Shown in pieces: positions 6,033-7,948 of a DNA stretch of 7,948 bases (positions within the stretch are counted from its first letter, which is position 1; each line of letters opens with the position of its first letter). The DNA is taken from positions 1 through 7,948 of the forward strand of contig USHB01000062.1 in assembly GCA_900554395.1 (NCBI GenBank), written 5' to 3'. The position numbers and the translations under genes were made by a program. The notes under the pieces were generated by a model. That model was not told where the DNA came from, did no database searches, and was given only the letters and a program-made list of their open reading frames with translations. Source of the DNA: an uncultured Phascolarctobacterium sp. (GTDB lineage: Bacteria > Bacillota > Negativicutes > Acidaminococcales > Acidaminococcaceae).

Positions 6033-6643
6033 AACGGATTTCTGCGCCTCTCCCATCCTACGGTAGTAGCAGGACCGTGACCCGGCAAAAGTTTTACATC
6101 GTCATCAAGCGGCAGAATTTTTTCCTTAATTGATTGCAGAAGCTGTTTGTATGAACCGCCGGGAAAATCTGTCCTGCCGATGGATTCGGCAAAAACGGTA
6201 TCACCGCAGAACACAACATCGCCGGCCATAAGGCATACGCCGCCGGGAGTATGCCCCGGTGTTGCCAAAACTTTAAATTTTATGCCGGCAGCTTCAACTT
6301 CATCGCCGTCCTTAAAAAATTTATCGGCAGTTGCCGGAGTATACCTGCCGCCGATAAAAGCAGCCAGGCTGCGGTTGGGGTCATTAAGCATCGGCGCATC
6401 TGCTTCGCTGATATACACAGGCGCGCCGGTGCGTTCCTTAACTTCGCCCAATGCCATAATATGGTCGCCATGCCCGTGTGTTAAAAAGATAGCGTCCACG
6501 GTTACGCCTTCTTTGTTTACGGCTTCCATAATTCTGTCGGCATCTCCGCCGGGGTCAACAATAACGCCGCGGTGAGTTTCTTCGTTAATAACAATATAGC
6601 AGTTGGTGGCAATATAGCCAACTTCCATAGCAATAATTTTCAT
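6023..6643 (-). CDS. MBL-fold metallo-hydrolase, glyoxalase II-like (YcbL type)
   Basis: A 206-residue cytoplasmic metallo-beta-lactamase-fold enzyme with no signal peptide. Counting from the ATG, metal ligands are visible in order: H56-x-H58-x-D60-H61 (THGHGDH), H131 (TPGHTPGG), D148 (FCGDTVF) and H189 (LPGHGP). All are in place for a two-metal site. The GDTVFAESIGRTDFPGGS stretch and the short length match the YcbL-like hydroxyacylglutathione hydrolase group. These cleave thioesters such as S-lactoylglutathione, although the true substrate in Bacillota is often unknown. I chose ATG 6643 over the in-frame TTG one codon upstream because AGGAGG is six bases from the ATG but only three from the TTG. 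It starts 15 bases after the rel stop codon and ends 13 bases before the AI-2E family gene, so all three are probably co-transcribed. A gene of this family next to rel and hisS is common in Bacillota. Confidence 0.93.
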   Translation of the reverse strand: MKIIAMEVGYIATNCYIVINEETHRGVIVDPGGDADRIMEAVNKEGVTVDAIFLTHGHGDHIMALGEVKERTGAPVYISEADAPMLNDPNRSLAAFIGGRYTPATADKFFKDGDEVEAAGIKFKVLATPGHTPGGVCLMAGDVVFCGDTVFAESIGRTDFPGGSYKQLLQSIKEKILPLDDDVKLLPGHGPATTVGWERRRNPFLQ

Positions 6644-6649
6644 CAAAAT

Positions 6650-6655
6650 CCTCCT
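6650..6655 (-). promoter_or_regulatory. Shine-Dalgarno deciding the hydrolase start
   Basis: AGGAGG on the minus strand, six bases before ATG (6643-6641) and three before a possible TTG (6646-6644). The spacing favours the ATG. Confidence 0.8.
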
Positions 6656-6658
6656 GTA

Positions 6659-7948
6659 TCAGGCGTGGCTGTGCGGCGACGCCGTAAGCTGGCGTTCTAC
6701 GCTGTAAACGCCTTTCATGCGTTTTATTTTATTCATAATGTTATCAAGCTGTTCAAGGTTTACAATATCAAGCCCCATGGTTATGGATGCCTGCTTGTTC
6801 CTGTCGGTGCGGCAGTTCAGCGCATTGATATTCAGTTTGGCTTCGCTTGTAACCTGCATAATGTCTGCCATCATGCCCGGACGGTCATCCGCACTGATAA
6901 CGATATTAACCTTATAAACGGAATCCGTGGCGATATCCCACGATACCTCAATTAAACGGCGCTGTTCATCGGGGTTGTTGCTTAATACGTTGGGGCAATC
7001 CCTGCGGTGAACGGATATACCGCTGCCGCGCGTAATATAGCCGATAACCGGGTCGCCCGGAATCGGGTTGCAGCAGCGTGCCAGTTTAACCATTATGCCT
7101 TCTTCGCCCTTAACCAGAATGCCGTGGCTGTTTTTAGCCTTGCTGCGGCGCGGTTTAAGTTCGGCAAGAAGCTGCGAAAGGTCTTTGGTGGTGTTGAGCT
7201 TCTGCTCTTTTTTGTAAAGTTCCACCAGCTTGCTCATTACGGTGTTAAGCGTTACGCCGCCGTAACCGATGCTGGCATAAAGCGAATCTTCGCTGTCAAG
7301 GCGCAGTGCCGTGGCAACGCTTTTAACCTTATCTGCCTTCAGGAGCACTTTAATATCATAACCGAGGCGCTTGGTTTCTTTTTCAAGCATTTCGCGCCCT
7401 TTGGCGATATTTTCTTCGCGGCGTTCTTTTTTGAACCACGAACGTATTTTATTGCGCGTATCGGAAGAACCGACAATGTTCATCCAGTCGCGGCTCGGCC
7501 CTGTTGCCTGTTTGGAGGTAATAACCTCAACAATATCGCCGTTGCTGAGTTTGTAATCAAGCGGCACAATGCGTCCGTTAACTTTTGCGCCGACACAGCG
7601 GTTACCTACATCGGTATGAATACGGTACGCAAAATCAATCGGCACAGAACCGACCGGCAAATCAATAACGTCTCCGCGCGGAGTGAATACGAACACTTCA
7701 TCACTGAAAACATCCATTTTAACGGTGTTTACAAAATCGCGCGAATCGCTCATATCCTTATGCCATTCCAAAAGCTGGCGCAGCCATGATAATTTAGCTT
7801 CAAAATCCTTATCGCCGCCGCTGGGCATGTTGCTCTTGCCGCCGCTTTCTTTATAACGCCAGTGCGCAGCAATACCGTATTCAGAAGTACGATGCATCTC
7901 TTCTGTACGGATCTGAATCTCAAATGGCTGACCGGTTGGTCCGATCAG
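6659..7948 (-). CDS. rel: Rel/SpoT-family (p)ppGpp synthetase, C-terminal part
   Basis: The 3' part of a long RelA/SpoT homologue, the enzyme that makes and usually also degrades the alarmone (p)ppGpp in the stringent response. The frame is open to the right edge, giving 429 visible residues; the N-terminal hydrolase domain and most of the synthetase domain lie outside. The first visible residues (LIGPTGQPFEIQIRT, then MHR...EYGIAAHWRYKE) are the conserved end of the synthetase domain, so the ATG at 7897 is internal and not the start. Next come the TGS domain (about 78-144, with YRIHTDVGNRCVGAKVNG), a helical region, a zinc-finger-like element with C292, C293, H314 and C318, and a C-terminal ACT domain (about 345-420, starting at YKVNIVISADDRPG). 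These parts sense uncharged tRNA on the ribosome in the family. All look intact, so ribosome control is probably kept. Whether hydrolase activity is present cannot be seen. It is followed closely by the hydrolase gene. Confidence 0.96.
   Translation of the reverse strand: MIGPTGQPFEIQIRTEEMHRTSEYGIAAHWRYKESGGKSNMPSGGDKDFEAKLSWLRQLLEWHKDMSDSRDFVNTVKMDVFSDEVFVFTPRGDVIDLPVGSVPIDFAYRIHTDVGNRCVGAKVNGRIVPLDYKLSNGDIVEVITSKQATGPSRDWMNIVGSSDTRNKIRSWFKKERREENIAKGREMLEKETKRLGYDIKVLLKADKVKSVATALRLDSEDSLYASIGYGGVTLNTVMSKLVELYKKEQKLNTTKDLSQLLAELKPRRSKAKNSHGILVKGEEGIMVKLARCCNPIPGDPVIGYITRGSGISVHRRDCPNVLSNNPDEQRRLIEVSWDIATDSVYKVNIVISADDRPGMMADIMQVTSEAKLNINALNCRTDRNKQASITMGLDIVNLEQLDNIMNKIKRMKGVYSVERQLTASPHSHA

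Noticed and set aside
6147..6575. Plus-strand open frame opposite the MBL hydrolase
   Set aside because: It is a shadow of a gene whose metal-binding motifs are all present on the minus strand.
6644..6646. TTG as start of the MBL hydrolase
   Set aside because: It is only three bases from AGGAGG; the adjacent ATG at 6643 has proper six-base spacing.
7007..7789. Plus-strand open frame (260 codons) opposite rel
   Set aside because: It is antisense to conserved TGS and helical parts of Rel, with low-complexity Phe/Ala/Asn-rich content and no recognisable domain.
7895..7897. ATG as the start of the rel gene
   Set aside because: The frame continues upstream to the window edge with conserved Rel synthetase-domain residues, so this Met is internal.

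Overview
The window holds seven protein genes, all on the minus strand, so the biological order runs from high to low coordinates. Two are cut by the window edges. The gene set (rel, a metallo-beta-lactamase-fold hydrolase, hisS, aspS) with strong AGGAGG-type ribosome sites and moderate base composition points to a Bacillota bacterium. The rel...hisS-aspS neighbourhood is typical of that phylum. A Clostridia- or Negativicutes-like host is my guess; nothing here fixes the genus. No RNA genes, insertion sequences, CRISPR arrays, phage genes or origins were found.

Region 1 (7948 to 4866) is a tightly spaced set: the C-terminal part of a long RelA/SpoT (Rel) protein, a glyoxalase-II-like metallo-beta-lactamase hydrolase 15 bases later, and an AI-2E/PerM-family membrane protein 13 bases after that. 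It is closed by a hairpin and T-rich terminator. The Rel part keeps its TGS, Cys-Cys-His-Cys and ACT regulatory elements.

Region 2 (4822 to 1610) is a two-gene tRNA synthetase operon. A probable sigma-A promoter, with a 17-base palindrome over its -10 box, leads to hisS (TTG start with a strong Shine-Dalgarno). hisS overlaps aspS by 8 bases. A perfect 11-bp hairpin follows aspS. The AspRS is bacterial type with a GAD domain. It carries His34 where nondiscriminating AspRS enzymes have histidine, which suggests that Asn-tRNA may be made indirectly through GatCAB.

Region 3 (1611 to 1) is the least understood part. A good promoter packed against the aspS terminator drives a 371-residue Cys-rich protein with three putative zinc-ribbon sites and a DUF1963/PDCD2-like C-terminus. 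A DUF3783-type protein follows 27 bases downstream and runs off the left edge. These two are probably co-transcribed and have no known function.

Overall this is ordinary core chromosome: stringent response, detoxification or hydrolysis, and translation. The items most worth a second look are the Cys-rich/DUF3783 pair, the AspRS specificity residue and the palindrome at the hisS promoter. I see no clear evidence for a new multi-gene system.
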